In this document: positions 24,775-32,507 of the stretch, one piece after another | Layout of the letters: each line of letters starts with the position of its first letter | Position numbering within the stretch: the first letter of the stretch is position 1 | NCBI RefSeq assembly: GCF_015354445.1 | Contig: NZ_JADKYT010000001.1 | Location: 930,001 to 994,000 of the forward strand | Reading direction: 5' to 3' | Source of the DNA: Methylophilus sp. QUAN | GTDB lineage: Bacteria; Pseudomonadota; Gammaproteobacteria; Burkholderiales; Methylophilaceae | DNA length: 64,000 nt | Position numbers and translations under genes: made by a program | The notes under the pieces: generated by a model | What the model was told of the DNA's origin: nothing | The model's database searches: none | Seen by the model: the letters and a program-made list of their open reading frames with translations, nothing else

Positions 24775-25372
24775 GACCAGCAACCTCAGACAGGGTGGCA
24801 AAGTCTACGCCCAGTTGTTGCATGGCCCAGGCCAGCTTGTCATCGTTGGGCAATTTGAAAATCAGTTTGTGTAGCTGCTGGTTGTCCTCAAGCGGCAAGG
24901 TCAGCCAGGCATTGGCCTGGATTTCTTCTTCCAGTTGGCCCGCAGACCAGCCGGTATAGCCAAGTGCAATAAACATGTCTTGCGGGGCTTCATCGCGCGC
25001 AGCCGCTTCCAGGATATCTTTGGATGAAGTCATAGCCAAGCCTTCAGACAACTCCATGGTGGTGTTGAATTCTGTGGCTGGCGTATGCAGCACAAAGCCA
25101 CGCTCCACTTGTACCGGGCCGCCAAAATGTACTTGCCGCTCTTGCTGGTAATTGGCATGGCACTCCATATCCAGTTGCTCAAACAGGTCGCCTACATTCA
25201 GTTGCAAAGGGTGGTTGAGTATCATCCCCATGGCACCGTCGTGATCGTGGTTACACACCAGAATCACGCTTTTGCTGAAGTAGGGGTCTTCCATGGCAGG
25301 CATGGCAATCAGAATCTGGCCAGTCAGGTTAAGGCGCATGTCATTACTATCTAGGGATAACTGTTCACTCAT
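24767..25372 (-). CDS. algH: YqgE/AlgH family protein
   Basis: This is a 201-residue conserved protein of unresolved function (DUF179). LTGQILIAMPAMEDPYFSKSV, GAMGMILNHP, HFGGPVQVERGFVLH and GYTGWSAGQLEEEI are the family signatures. It overlaps ribBX upstream by four bases and ruvX downstream by 8 bases, inside the fused rib-pyr operon. Its context with ruvX is almost universal in proteobacteria. Confidence 0.94.
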   Translation of the reverse strand: MSEQLSLDSNDMRLNLTGQILIAMPAMEDPYFSKSVILVCNHDHDGAMGMILNHPLQLNVGDLFEQLDMECHANYQQERQVHFGGPVQVERGFVLHTPATEFNTTMELSEGLAMTSSKDILEAAARDEAPQDMFIALGYTGWSAGQLEEEIQANAWLTLPLEDNQQLHKLIFKLPNDDKLAWAMQQLGVDFATLSEVAGHA

Positions 25373-26478
25373 ACCGGTTTGGTTTCTTCCGCGCTCAGGT
25401 AGCCGGTGATTTCCAGGCCAAAGCCATCCATGCTTGGCATTTTGCGTGGGGCGGCCATCAGGCGCATTTTCTTCACGCCGAGGTCGAGCAGGATTTGTGA
25501 ACCCGTGCCGTAATTGCGTAACTCCTGGTTCAACACCAGTTTCTGGTCGGCGCGCAAAATACGGTCTGTCAGTCCCAGCCCGTCTTCATCGTGGTTGATC
25601 AGCACAATCACGCCACATGGCGCAGTACTGATAATGCGCATGGCGTGCAGCAAGTTCCAGCTATGTGCCTGGTGGCTGCTATCCAGCAGGTCTATCATGG
25701 ACAAGGGCTCGTGCACGCGCACCAGTGTTTCTTCGCTGGTGTGCGGATCCCCTTTGACCAGGGCTAAATGTGTTTCTTGCGCAATATTGTCGCGGTAGGC
25801 GATCAGGCGCATAGGGCCAAACACGGTTTCGATCGTGCGCTCGGCACTGCGTTCAATCAGCGTCTCGTGTGAGGCACGGTAATGAATGAGGTCGGCAATG
25901 GTGCCGATTTTAATATCATGCTCCGCCGCCACCTGCATCAGGTCAGGCAAGCGTGCCATTTCACCGTCATCCTTGAGGATTTCGCAAATGACGCTGGCAG
26001 GCTCGCATCCGGCCAGTTGCGCCAGGTCGCAGCCAGCTTCGGTATGTCCAGCGCGCACCAGTACGCCACCGTTCATGGCGGACAGCGGGAAAATATGGCC
26101 GGGGCTGACCAGGCTGCTGGCGTTGGCCTGCTTGGCAATGGCTGCGCGTATTGTTGTGGCGCGATCGGCCGCAGAAATGCCGGTGGTCACGCCTTCGGCG
26201 GCTTCAATGGAAACGGTGAAGTTGGTGCCGAGGCGGGTGCCGTTTTTTTGCACCATAGGAGGTAAGTCCAACTGGCGGCAGCGTTGCTCGGTCAGGGTCA
26301 GGCAGATCAGGCCACGGCCAAACTTGGCCATGAAGTTGATATGCTCGGCGGTGACAAACTCAGCGGCAATGACAAAGTCACCTTCGTTTTCACGGTGTTC
26401 ATCATCGACCAGGATGACCATTTTTCCGGCACGGATATCGGCAATAATGGCTTCAATAGGGCTAATCTGCGCCGACAT
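25369..26478 (-). CDS. ribB: RibB fused to a degenerate GTP cyclohydrolase II domain (RibBX type)
   Basis: The N-terminal half (about 1-205) is 3,4-dihydroxy-2-butanone-4-phosphate synthase: DDEHRENEGDFVIAAE, RAGHTEA and ARLPDLMQVA hold its Mg and substrate residues. The second half (about 210-369) aligns with RibA but lacks its zinc cysteines and the EGRGIG-type motif; the matching segment reads RVHEPLSMIDLLDSSH. This matches RibBX hybrids described in Shewanella, where only the RibB activity remains. A separate RibA is therefore expected elsewhere. The gene overlaps ribE by one base and algH by four. Confidence 0.9.
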   Translation of the reverse strand: MSAQISPIEAIIADIRAGKMVILVDDEHRENEGDFVIAAEFVTAEHINFMAKFGRGLICLTLTEQRCRQLDLPPMVQKNGTRLGTNFTVSIEAAEGVTTGISAADRATTIRAAIAKQANASSLVSPGHIFPLSAMNGGVLVRAGHTEAGCDLAQLAGCEPASVICEILKDDGEMARLPDLMQVAAEHDIKIGTIADLIHYRASHETLIERSAERTIETVFGPMRLIAYRDNIAQETHLALVKGDPHTSEETLVRVHEPLSMIDLLDSSHQAHSWNLLHAMRIISTAPCGVIVLINHDEDGLGLTDRILRADQKLVLNQELRNYGTGSQILLDLGVKKMRLMAAPRKMPSMDGFGLEITGYLSAEETKPV

Positions 26479-27071
26479 TATTCTTGCTCCCAGGCTTGCA
26501 TGCGCTCGACATAGCGTGCAATTAAATCAATTTCAAGGTTGACCGGGTCTCCGGCCTTGGCGTATTGCATCATGGTGTGCTGCATGGTGTGCGGAATCAG
26601 GTTGATGCTGACTTCGTCCTGGCTGATCTCATTCACGGTCAAGCTGATGCCGTTCACACACAAGGAGCCTTTTGTAGCGATGTATTTGCTGATGGCGTGG
26701 GGCGCGCGGATCTTGAGTAGCCAGCATTCACCCACCTCTTGCAGTGTGGTGATGGTGCCTATGCCATCGACATGGCCGGTGACCAGGTGACCACCCAGGC
26801 GGTCAGCCAGGCGCAAGGCTTTTTCCAGGTTGACCGGGCCCGGTTGACCCAGCCCCGTGGTCACGTCCAGCGTGACTTTTGAAACCATGACTTGAAAGGT
26901 ATGCGCATCGAATTCAGTGACGGTCAAACACACACCATTGACGGCGATGCTATCTCCCAGTTGCACATCTTGCATTCCCAGTTCCGCGGTTTCAATGCGG
27001 AGTGCGCAATCTTCACCATGCGGAACCACTTCGGCAATCCGGCCGACGGTTTGAATAATCCCAGTAAACAT
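26478..27071 (-). CDS. ribE: Riboflavin synthase, alpha chain
   Basis: This enzyme dismutates 6,7-dimethyl-8-ribityllumazine to riboflavin. The start MFTGIIQTVGRI is diagnostic. Two lumazine-binding repeats follow (about 1-97 and 98-190), seen as SIAVNGVCLTV and GSLCVNGISLTV, with GHLVTGHVDGIG between. It has 197 residues. It heads the leftward overlapping operon ribE-ribBX-algH-ruvX-pyrR-pyrB-pyrX; the promoter must lie in the 80 bases before it. No FMN riboswitch is visible there. Confidence 0.95.
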   Translation of the reverse strand: MFTGIIQTVGRIAEVVPHGEDCALRIETAELGMQDVQLGDSIAVNGVCLTVTEFDAHTFQVMVSKVTLDVTTGLGQPGPVNLEKALRLADRLGGHLVTGHVDGIGTITTLQEVGECWLLKIRAPHAISKYIATKGSLCVNGISLTVNEISQDEVSINLIPHTMQHTMMQYAKAGDPVNLEIDLIARYVERMQAWEQE

Positions 27072-27151
27072 GGTGTGATTTTATCAGTGCTGCATGCTAA
27101 AGTAATCACATTCCATCAACATTTTTCAATAGTAATGGTCGGGGGATTCTT

Positions 27152-27997
27152 GTGCGCCTGGATGATTTAGAAGAAAGCCAGCATGTCGAAGACAGTCGTG
27201 GCCGCGGAATGGTCGGTGGCCGCAGTATCGGCATCGGCACCATTGCGATTGCGCTGGTGGCGATGTATTTTGGTGTAGACCCCAATGTGGTGCTGAATAT
27301 TGCGCAGCAAGCGCAACCGGCAGCCGAGTCACAAACGGTGCCTGCGGATAGCAATGACCCTAATGTAAAGTTTGTTTCCCGCGTGTTATGGAGCACCGAA
27401 CAAGTGTGGCAAGGCATGTTTTCAGCGGCAGGTAAGCAATATACGGCGCCTAATCTGGAAATTTTCAGCGGTGCGACACAAACGGCTTGCGGACAAGGAC
27501 AGGCAGCGATGGGGCCGTTTTACTGCCCGGCAGACCAGAAGGTGTATATCGATTTAAGTTTTTACCAAGAGCTGCAAGAGCGCTTCAAAGCACCAGGGGA
27601 CTTCGCGCAGGCTTATGTGATTGCGCATGAGGTTGGGCACCATGTGCAAAACTTGCTGGGTACCTCGGCAAAAGTGCAGCAAGCGAGGCAGCAGGCGCGC
27701 TCTGAAGCGGATGCCAATGCGTATTCAGTGCGTTTAGAGTTGCAGGCAGACTGTTATGCCGGCGTGTGGGCGCATCATGCCGACCAGCAGTTCCGTATCC
27801 TGGAAACGGGTGATATTGAAGAGGCCTTGCGTGCCGCCACGGCCATTGGCGATGACGCCCTGCAAAAACAGGCGCAAGGCTATGTGGTGCCGGACAGCTT
27901 TACCCATGGTAGTTCGGAGCAGCGTGTGCATTGGTTTAAGCAAGGATTGCAGTCTGGCCAGGTGAACGATTGCAATACATTTAAAGATGCAGTTTAA
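27152..27997 (+). CDS. ypfJ: YpfJ-type neutral zinc metallopeptidase
   Basis: The protein is anchored by one N-terminal membrane segment (about 25-42), after a basic stretch (RGRGMVGGRSIG) typical of the family. The zinc motif HEVGH is at 159-163, with GQGQAAMGPFYCPADQKVYID before it and LELQADCYAGVWA after it as the third ligand region. The start is GTG, preceded by a GGGGG ribosome-binding site. The substrate is unknown. It is divergent from ribE and 16 bases ahead of a Nudix gene. Confidence 0.92.
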   Translation: MRLDDLEESQHVEDSRGRGMVGGRSIGIGTIAIALVAMYFGVDPNVVLNIAQQAQPAAESQTVPADSNDPNVKFVSRVLWSTEQVWQGMFSAAGKQYTAPNLEIFSGATQTACGQGQAAMGPFYCPADQKVYIDLSFYQELQERFKAPGDFAQAYVIAHEVGHHVQNLLGTSAKVQQARQQARSEADANAYSVRLELQADCYAGVWAHHADQQFRILETGDIEEALRAATAIGDDALQKQAQGYVVPDSFTHGSSEQRVHWFKQGLQSGQVNDCNTFKDAV

Positions 27998-28013
27998 GCG
28001 GTAGAAGTGAGTG

Positions 28014-28619
28014 ATGGCAGAAGAAACAGGATTCAAGCAGGATCAACAGTTAATTGACACCCATTTGATTGAAACCACGGTCTCCAGCGAGATCATGGCA
28101 CAAGGCAAAATGCTGACCGTGCGTTATGACGAAGCACGCTTACCTAACGGCGTGATTAGTGGCCGGGAGTATGTGATACACCCCGGTGCGGTAGTCGTGG
28201 TCGCGCTGACGCAAACCGGTGAAGTGGTGCTGGAGCGACAGTTCCGCTACCCACTCAAGCAGGTCTTTATTGAGTTGCCCGCAGGCAAGATAGACCCCGA
28301 CGAGGCCGTGTTGACCACTGGCCAGCGTGAGTTACTGGAAGAAACCGGTTACACGGCGCAAACCTGGGTCAAGCTGGGCATACAGCATCCTTGTATTGGC
28401 TATTCCAACGAGGTGATTCATATCTATCTGGCCACCGGTTTGTCCCTTGGTGAACACGCCAGAGATATTGATGAGGCGATGGATGTGTTTGTATGGCCGT
28501 TTGAGCGCGTGATGCAGGCCATTGAGGCGGGCGACATCACGGATAGCAAAACCTTGTCTGCCATGTTGCTGGCTGAGCGCTATTTGCGTCGACATCCACT
28601 AACGGACGAGACGGTTTAA
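28014..28619 (+). CDS. nudF: Nudix hydrolase, ADP-ribose pyrophosphatase type
   Basis: The 201-residue protein is like NudF/YrfE: it would split ADP-ribose or a related sugar nucleotide into AMP and a sugar phosphate. The Nudix box follows LPAGKID and ends in QRELLEETGY. The N-terminal region VVALTQTGEVVLERQFRYP is typical. The ATG at 28014 is preferred to the adjacent GTG at 28011. It lies between the ypfJ-like protease and an SDR gene, with two bases to the latter. Confidence 0.85.
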   Translation: MAEETGFKQDQQLIDTHLIETTVSSEIMAQGKMLTVRYDEARLPNGVISGREYVIHPGAVVVVALTQTGEVVLERQFRYPLKQVFIELPAGKIDPDEAVLTTGQRELLEETGYTAQTWVKLGIQHPCIGYSNEVIHIYLATGLSLGEHARDIDEAMDVFVWPFERVMQAIEAGDITDSKTLSAMLLAERYLRRHPLTDETV

Positions 28620-28621
28620 GT

Positions 28622-29452
28622 ATGCGGATATTGCAGATTGGCTGTGGTGGGTTGGGCACCCTGATTGCGCAGGCAGCGCTGGCGCAGGGGCATGATTTGA
28701 CGATCGTCAGGCGTTCCCGTAAACCTGTGACACCTGGGGCGCAGGCACTGACTCTGGATGTGGTGAGAGGCGTCGGCGTGTCTGCCCTGGCCGCGGTGCC
28801 AGCGGATATTTTGCTGTATTGTCTGGCGCCTGTAGAAGGTCAGAGTTACCAGCAAACCTATGTAGAAGGATTGCGCCATGTGCTGGCCAATGTTTCTATG
28901 GATAGTTTGAAACACGTATTCTTTATTTCCAGTACGGGGATTTATGGCGAACATCATGGCGAGTGGATTGATGATGATACGCCCGCCATCCCCGCGGATG
29001 CCGAAGGACAGGTGATGCTGGATGCTGAGCGTTTATTAGATGGGCTGACTTGCGGGCATACTGCCTTACGTGTCTCAGGGATTTATGGTCCGCAGCGCTT
29101 GTACTTGTTGCGACTGCTGCAAAACCAGGAGCGCTGGCCCAGGCAAACACATTGGACTAACCGCATGCATGAGCAGGATGTTGCGGCAGCCGTGGTGCAT
29201 TTATATCAGCAGGTGGCAGATGGCAAGGCCTTACCCGGCCATTGCATACTGACTGATGGCATACCTGCGACGCAACATGAGGTATTGCAGTGGCTGGCTG
29301 CGCAGCAGCAATTGCCAGCACCAGCGACGCCGCCGTTACAGCCGCAATCCGGCAAGCGCATCCGTAACCGTTTTTTACAACACACAGGGTTCAAGCCGCA
29401 ATTTGCCGATTATCAGGCGGGCTACGCATCCATTTTATCCAGCCTGAAGTAA
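28622..29452 (+). CDS. NAD(P)-binding SDR-family protein, YeeZ-like
   Basis: The 276-residue extended SDR-like protein has the Rossmann motif QIGCGGLGTLIAQ (5-17) and the signature FFISSTGIYGEHHGEW with Tyr of the catalytic pair. The LRVSGIYGPQRL segment is typical of NAD-dependent epimerase/dehydratase relatives. The substrate is unknown. It is two bases after the Nudix gene and shares one base with the mltB start (TAATG). Confidence 0.85.
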   Translation: MRILQIGCGGLGTLIAQAALAQGHDLTIVRRSRKPVTPGAQALTLDVVRGVGVSALAAVPADILLYCLAPVEGQSYQQTYVEGLRHVLANVSMDSLKHVFFISSTGIYGEHHGEWIDDDTPAIPADAEGQVMLDAERLLDGLTCGHTALRVSGIYGPQRLYLLRLLQNQERWPRQTHWTNRMHEQDVAAAVVHLYQQVADGKALPGHCILTDGIPATQHEVLQWLAAQQQLPAPATPPLQPQSGKRIRNRFLQHTGFKPQFADYQAGYASILSSLK

Positions 29453-30687
29453 TGTCTATGACCAACCTAAAAAAAACACGGACGTGGCAATCGGTATGGG
29501 GCAGCTTGCTGGTGGCTGGGCTCTTAGTCTCTGGATCTCTGAGCAGTGCTGAGGATGCGGACGGCTTTCAGCTGTGGGTCGCCAGCATGCGCCAGGAGGC
29601 GCTGGCGTTGCATGTGGCGCCAGCGGCGGTGGATGCAACGCTCAATCAGGTGACTTTTTTGCCGCGCTTGATTGAACTAGACCGCAAACAGCCGGAATTT
29701 GTCACCAGTTTTTCTGCCTATGTAAACCGCCGCATCAACCCGCGTGTGGTGGCTAAAGGCAAGCAGATGGCGGAGGACTACCAGGGCGTACTCTATGTGG
29801 TCGAAGAGTTGTATCAAGTGCCGCGCGAGGTGCTGGTGGCTTTTTGGGGGCTGGAAACCAACTTTGGCGGTTTTATGGGTGATATTCCATTAGCCTCTGC
29901 ATTGGCCACACTCTCTTACGAAGGGCGTCGTGCCGAGTTTTTCAAGCGCGAATTGTTGAACCTGATGCGCGTGGTCGAGCGCGAGCAGCGCTATGATAGC
30001 CCGGTGGTGGGTTCATGGGCGGGTGCAACCGGGCATATGCAGTTTATGCCATCTACTTTGCTCAAGTATGGTGTGGATGCAGATGCTGATGGCAAAATCG
30101 ATATCTGGAATTCTTACCCTGATGTATTTAGCTCAGCCGCCAATTACCTGTCACAAGCAGGATGGCAGCCAGGCAAGCCGATTAGCATCCAGGTGGCCTT
30201 GCCTGCCGGATTTGATTACAGCCAGGCACAATGGCAGTTGAATAAGCCAGTCAGTGAGTGGGTAAAAGCGGGGGTTGCTGGTGTGCCTGATAGCGCGCTG
30301 GGCTTGCCGCAGGCCGCTATTTTGTTGCCGCAAGGCTATGATGGCCCGGCGTATATGGTGTTCCCGAATTTTGATGTGATCATGCAGTGGAACCGCTCGA
30401 TTAATTATGCGCTCAGTGTCAGTTTGCTCAGTCAGCAGCTGCGTCAGGACACCTACACGCTGATGATGCCGCCGGAACCGCCTGCCCTGAGTTACCAGCA
30501 GATGTGGTCTTTGCAGGAGGCGCTGAATGCCAAAGGCTTTGATTGTGGGGCGCCGGATGGCTTCCCGGGGGCGAAAACACAAGCGGCTATCCGGCGCTAT
30601 CAGGCCAGCAAGGGTTTGCCGCAAGATGGCTATGCCGGCGCGGATATTTTTAGCCGTTTGACTACGCAAGTGCAGTCAGCGCAGTGA
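29452..30687 (+). CDS. mltB: Membrane-bound lytic murein transglycosylase B
   Basis: MltB cleaves the MurNAc-GlcNAc bond of peptidoglycan, leaving 1,6-anhydro ends (family GH103). A signal peptide (about 1-33) precedes the SLT_2 catalytic domain. The catalytic glutamate is E135 in GLETNFGGFMGD, with GATGHMQFMPSTLLKYGVDADADGKIDIWN after it. A peptidoglycan-binding domain covers about 345-405 (MWSLQEALNAKGFDCGAPDGFPG). There is no lipobox, unlike E. coli MltB. The 411 residues fit the family. Confidence 0.93.
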   Translation: MSMTNLKKTRTWQSVWGSLLVAGLLVSGSLSSAEDADGFQLWVASMRQEALALHVAPAAVDATLNQVTFLPRLIELDRKQPEFVTSFSAYVNRRINPRVVAKGKQMAEDYQGVLYVVEELYQVPREVLVAFWGLETNFGGFMGDIPLASALATLSYEGRRAEFFKRELLNLMRVVEREQRYDSPVVGSWAGATGHMQFMPSTLLKYGVDADADGKIDIWNSYPDVFSSAANYLSQAGWQPGKPISIQVALPAGFDYSQAQWQLNKPVSEWVKAGVAGVPDSALGLPQAAILLPQGYDGPAYMVFPNFDVIMQWNRSINYALSVSLLSQQLRQDTYTLMMPPEPPALSYQQMWSLQEALNAKGFDCGAPDGFPGAKTQAAIRRYQASKGLPQDGYAGADIFSRLTTQVQSAQ

Positions 30688-30716
30688 CTGCTCATTTGGA
30701 AAATAAAGTTTTTTAG

Positions 30717-31385
30717 TTAGCGGGTTTTAAACCAGCCTGTGACGCTGATGCGCGGCAGGCTGGCGGGTAACACTTCGTGCCAGAATCTGGCGGATAGAAA
30801 CAACACCAGTCTGCCCGCTGTCGGTAATATGTCAATGTGACTGGCGTTCCTTGATGGTGTTTGTGCGTGTTCATCCAGGTATAAGCGCAACGCGCCGCCA
30901 GCCTCTGTTGGCCAATCATTATTTAAATAAATAATTGAGGTCAGCGTTCTTGCGCCAGGTGTTGCCTGCGCGCGGTGTTGGCGAAACTGGTCTATATGCG
31001 TGGCATAACCGGAGGAGCCTGCCGGATAAATGGCAAAGTGCGTTTCAAAACTGTCCAGTCCCATCATCAATTGCCGGTTGACGGCTTGTTGCACTTCGAC
31101 CAGAAGTGCCAGGTAGTTCTGGATGGCAGCGTGTGGGTCGCTGGGTTCCAGCCAGGCAATCTGGTCGCCACGCAGCCTGGGGTTGCTGACGGCTGACTGG
31201 CTGGTGCCCGCCTGGTGCATCAGGCCTTGTTCTTGCTGATCAAGGGCGATGGTGCGCAGGCTTTGCGTCAGGCTGGCAGGTAAAAACTGGTCGATCACAC
31301 AATAGTGCTGCTCAGCCAAGGTGTTAATGATGGTTTCCAGCATGCTGTCAGTGAGCATGGCAGGGTAGTGGGTCGTGCTTGTCAT
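30717..31385 (-). CDS. 2-oxoglutarate/Fe(II)-dependent oxygenase
   Basis: The 222-residue enzyme has a jelly-roll prolyl-hydroxylase-like domain. Its iron ligands are H130 and D132 (ATHIDQF) and H203 (FWHEVLP), and R212 would bind 2-oxoglutarate. [20 protein letters not shown] is typical. The substrate is unknown; SM-20-like relatives include hydroxylases of ribosomal proteins and of other targets. The ATG at 31385 is chosen over upstream codons that overlap the tRNA-Val promoter. It converges on mltB with 29 bases between the stops. Confidence 0.85.
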   Translation of the reverse strand: MTSTTHYPAMLTDSMLETIINTLAEQHYCVIDQFLPASLTQSLRTIALDQQEQGLMHQAGTSQSAVSNPRLRGDQIAWLEPSDPHAAIQNYLALLVEVQQAVNRQLMMGLDSFETHFAIYPAGSSGYATHIDQFRQHRAQATPGARTLTSIIYLNNDWPTEAGGALRLYLDEHAQTPSRNASHIDILPTAGRLVLFLSARFWHEVLPASLPRISVTGWFKTR

Positions 31386-31409
31386 GCATATATTATAAGC
31401 GCGATACCA

Positions 31410-31438
31410 TTGCCTAACCGATGGCTTTCGGATAGAAT
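31410..31438 (+). promoter_or_regulatory. Sigma-70 promoter for tRNA-Val
   Basis: TTGCCT (31410-31415), a 17-base spacer and TAGAAT (31433-31438), followed by a GC-rich discriminator. It lies about 40 bases before the tRNA. Confidence 0.7.
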
Positions 31439-31480
31439 GCGCAACCTTATTGATTCGCAGCAACTGCTGCGTAATACAAT

Positions 31481-31557
31481 AGTCGCGTAGCTCAGCTGGT
31501 TAGAGCACCACCTTGACATGGTGGGGGTCGATGGTTCGAGTCCATTCGCGACTACCA
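31481..31557 (+). tRNA. tRNA-Val (anticodon GAC)
   Basis: Acceptor AGTCGCG pairs with CGCGACT. The D arm is normal, the anticodon stem CCACC/GGTGG with loop TTGACAT gives GAC at 31515-31517, and the T arm is ATGGTTCGAGTCCAT. CCA is encoded at 31555-31557. It starts with A rather than the usual G. Confidence 0.95.
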
Positions 31558-31563
31558 AGTTTA

Positions 31564-31596
31564 AAAAAAGCCACCAGAAGTTCTGGTGGCTTTTTG
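31564..31596. terminator. Bidirectional terminator, tRNA-Val / EF-hand gene
   Basis: AAAAGCCACCAGAA, short loop, TTCTGGTGGCTTTTT: about 11 GC-rich pairs with A/T flanks on both strands. Confidence 0.9.
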
Positions 31597-31610
31597 TTTT
31601 TTGCCATCTG

Positions 31611-32246
31611 TTAGGTAGAAGTGGACAAGTAGCTGCTGGAGGTGTCCTGATCCAGCCCATAGGTTTTAATCAACTTGGCCACTTGTTCCAGAGCGTTGTT
31701 TTGTTGTGAGCTACTGGCTTGATTGCTGTTATCGCTGCTCTGGCTTTGTTGATACGCCATCGCTTCCTGCTGCGTCACCTTGCCGTCACCGTTGGTATCC
31801 GCGGCCTCAAAATTACTGGCGACATTGTTCAGCAGTTCAGACAATTTGCTGTCGTCGGTGGAAGAAGCCATTTCCTGCATCTGGTCCTGCGTGAGACCTG
31901 TATCTTCCTCGTCTCCGCCACGAGGTGGCGGCGGGCCGCCTGCACCACCGGGTGGTGGCGGTGGCATGCCTTGGGCGCCACCAGCCTGGTTGCTGGCGCT
32001 TTGCAATTGTTTGAACAGATTTTCAATGCCTTGTGACAGCTCGCTTTTGGTAATTTTACTGTCACCATCCGTGTCCATACTGCTCACCAGGTCGCTGACC
32101 TCGCTACTGGTTTGATCGTCGGTCGAGCCGCCCAACGCTTTACTTAAGGTTGTGGCGTCTATCGAGCCCTGGTTTGAGGTGTCCAGTTTGCTGAAAATGT
32201 TGCTGCTGATCTGGCTGCTTACGCTGCTTAAACTGATGCTTGTCAT
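31611..32246 (-). CDS. EF-hand calcium-binding protein with proline-rich linker
   Basis: The 211-residue protein has two good EF-hand loops, DTDGDSKITKSE (58-69) and DTNGDGKVTQQE (150-161). A third loop at 22-33 (DTSNQGSIDATT) is degenerate. The centre (about 94-112) is proline/glycine-rich, MPPPPPGGAGGPPPP, followed by an acidic patch. The start and end are rich in Ser/Gln/Asn. There is no classical signal peptide, so a secreted location is possible only by another route. GGGAGA gives a good ribosome-binding site. It resembles XopAW-like and other bacterial EF-hand proteins; function unknown. Confidence 0.85.
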   Translation of the reverse strand: MTSISLSSVSSQISSNIFSKLDTSNQGSIDATTLSKALGGSTDDQTSSEVSDLVSSMDTDGDSKITKSELSQGIENLFKQLQSASNQAGGAQGMPPPPPGGAGGPPPPRGGDEEDTGLTQDQMQEMASSTDDSKLSELLNNVASNFEAADTNGDGKVTQQEAMAYQQSQSSDNSNQASSSQQNNALEQVAKLIKTYGLDQDTSSSYLSTST

Positions 32247-32348
32247 GCTGATTCTCCCTTTGTTTTGAGCCTTAACATGTGTTCTGGCAGGCGCATGTGC
32301 CTGTCAACTGGTTTAACGTCAGGGCGGCGCGTGACTGAATACAGGTTT

Positions 32349-32374
32349 TGTATCGGAGTGTATCGCTTTGTATC
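32349..32374. promoter_or_regulatory. Three TGTATC direct repeats at 10 bp period
   Basis: TGTATC occurs at 32349-32354, 32359-32364 and 32369-32374, exactly one helical turn apart. An inverted near-copy (GAATACA) lies just to the left. This pattern suits a response-regulator operator of OmpR type. It is about 103 bases upstream of the EF-hand gene start and 134 bases upstream of thrS, so either could be the target. Confidence 0.45.
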
Positions 32375-32507
32375 AGCACCTTTAATGCGGCTGCGTTCGG
32401 TTTCTGATTGCGGAATTTTCGTGCGCTGTGAGATAATCAAGGTTTGACCAAAATCAGGTGCCATGTGCTTGTTTTATTTGGTTGTTTAATGTTTAAGAGA
32501 GAGAGTC

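Noticed and set aside
27072-27151. FMN riboswitch ahead of ribE
   Set aside because: The gap to the divergent gene is only 80 bases and none of the conserved FMN-element segments is visible.
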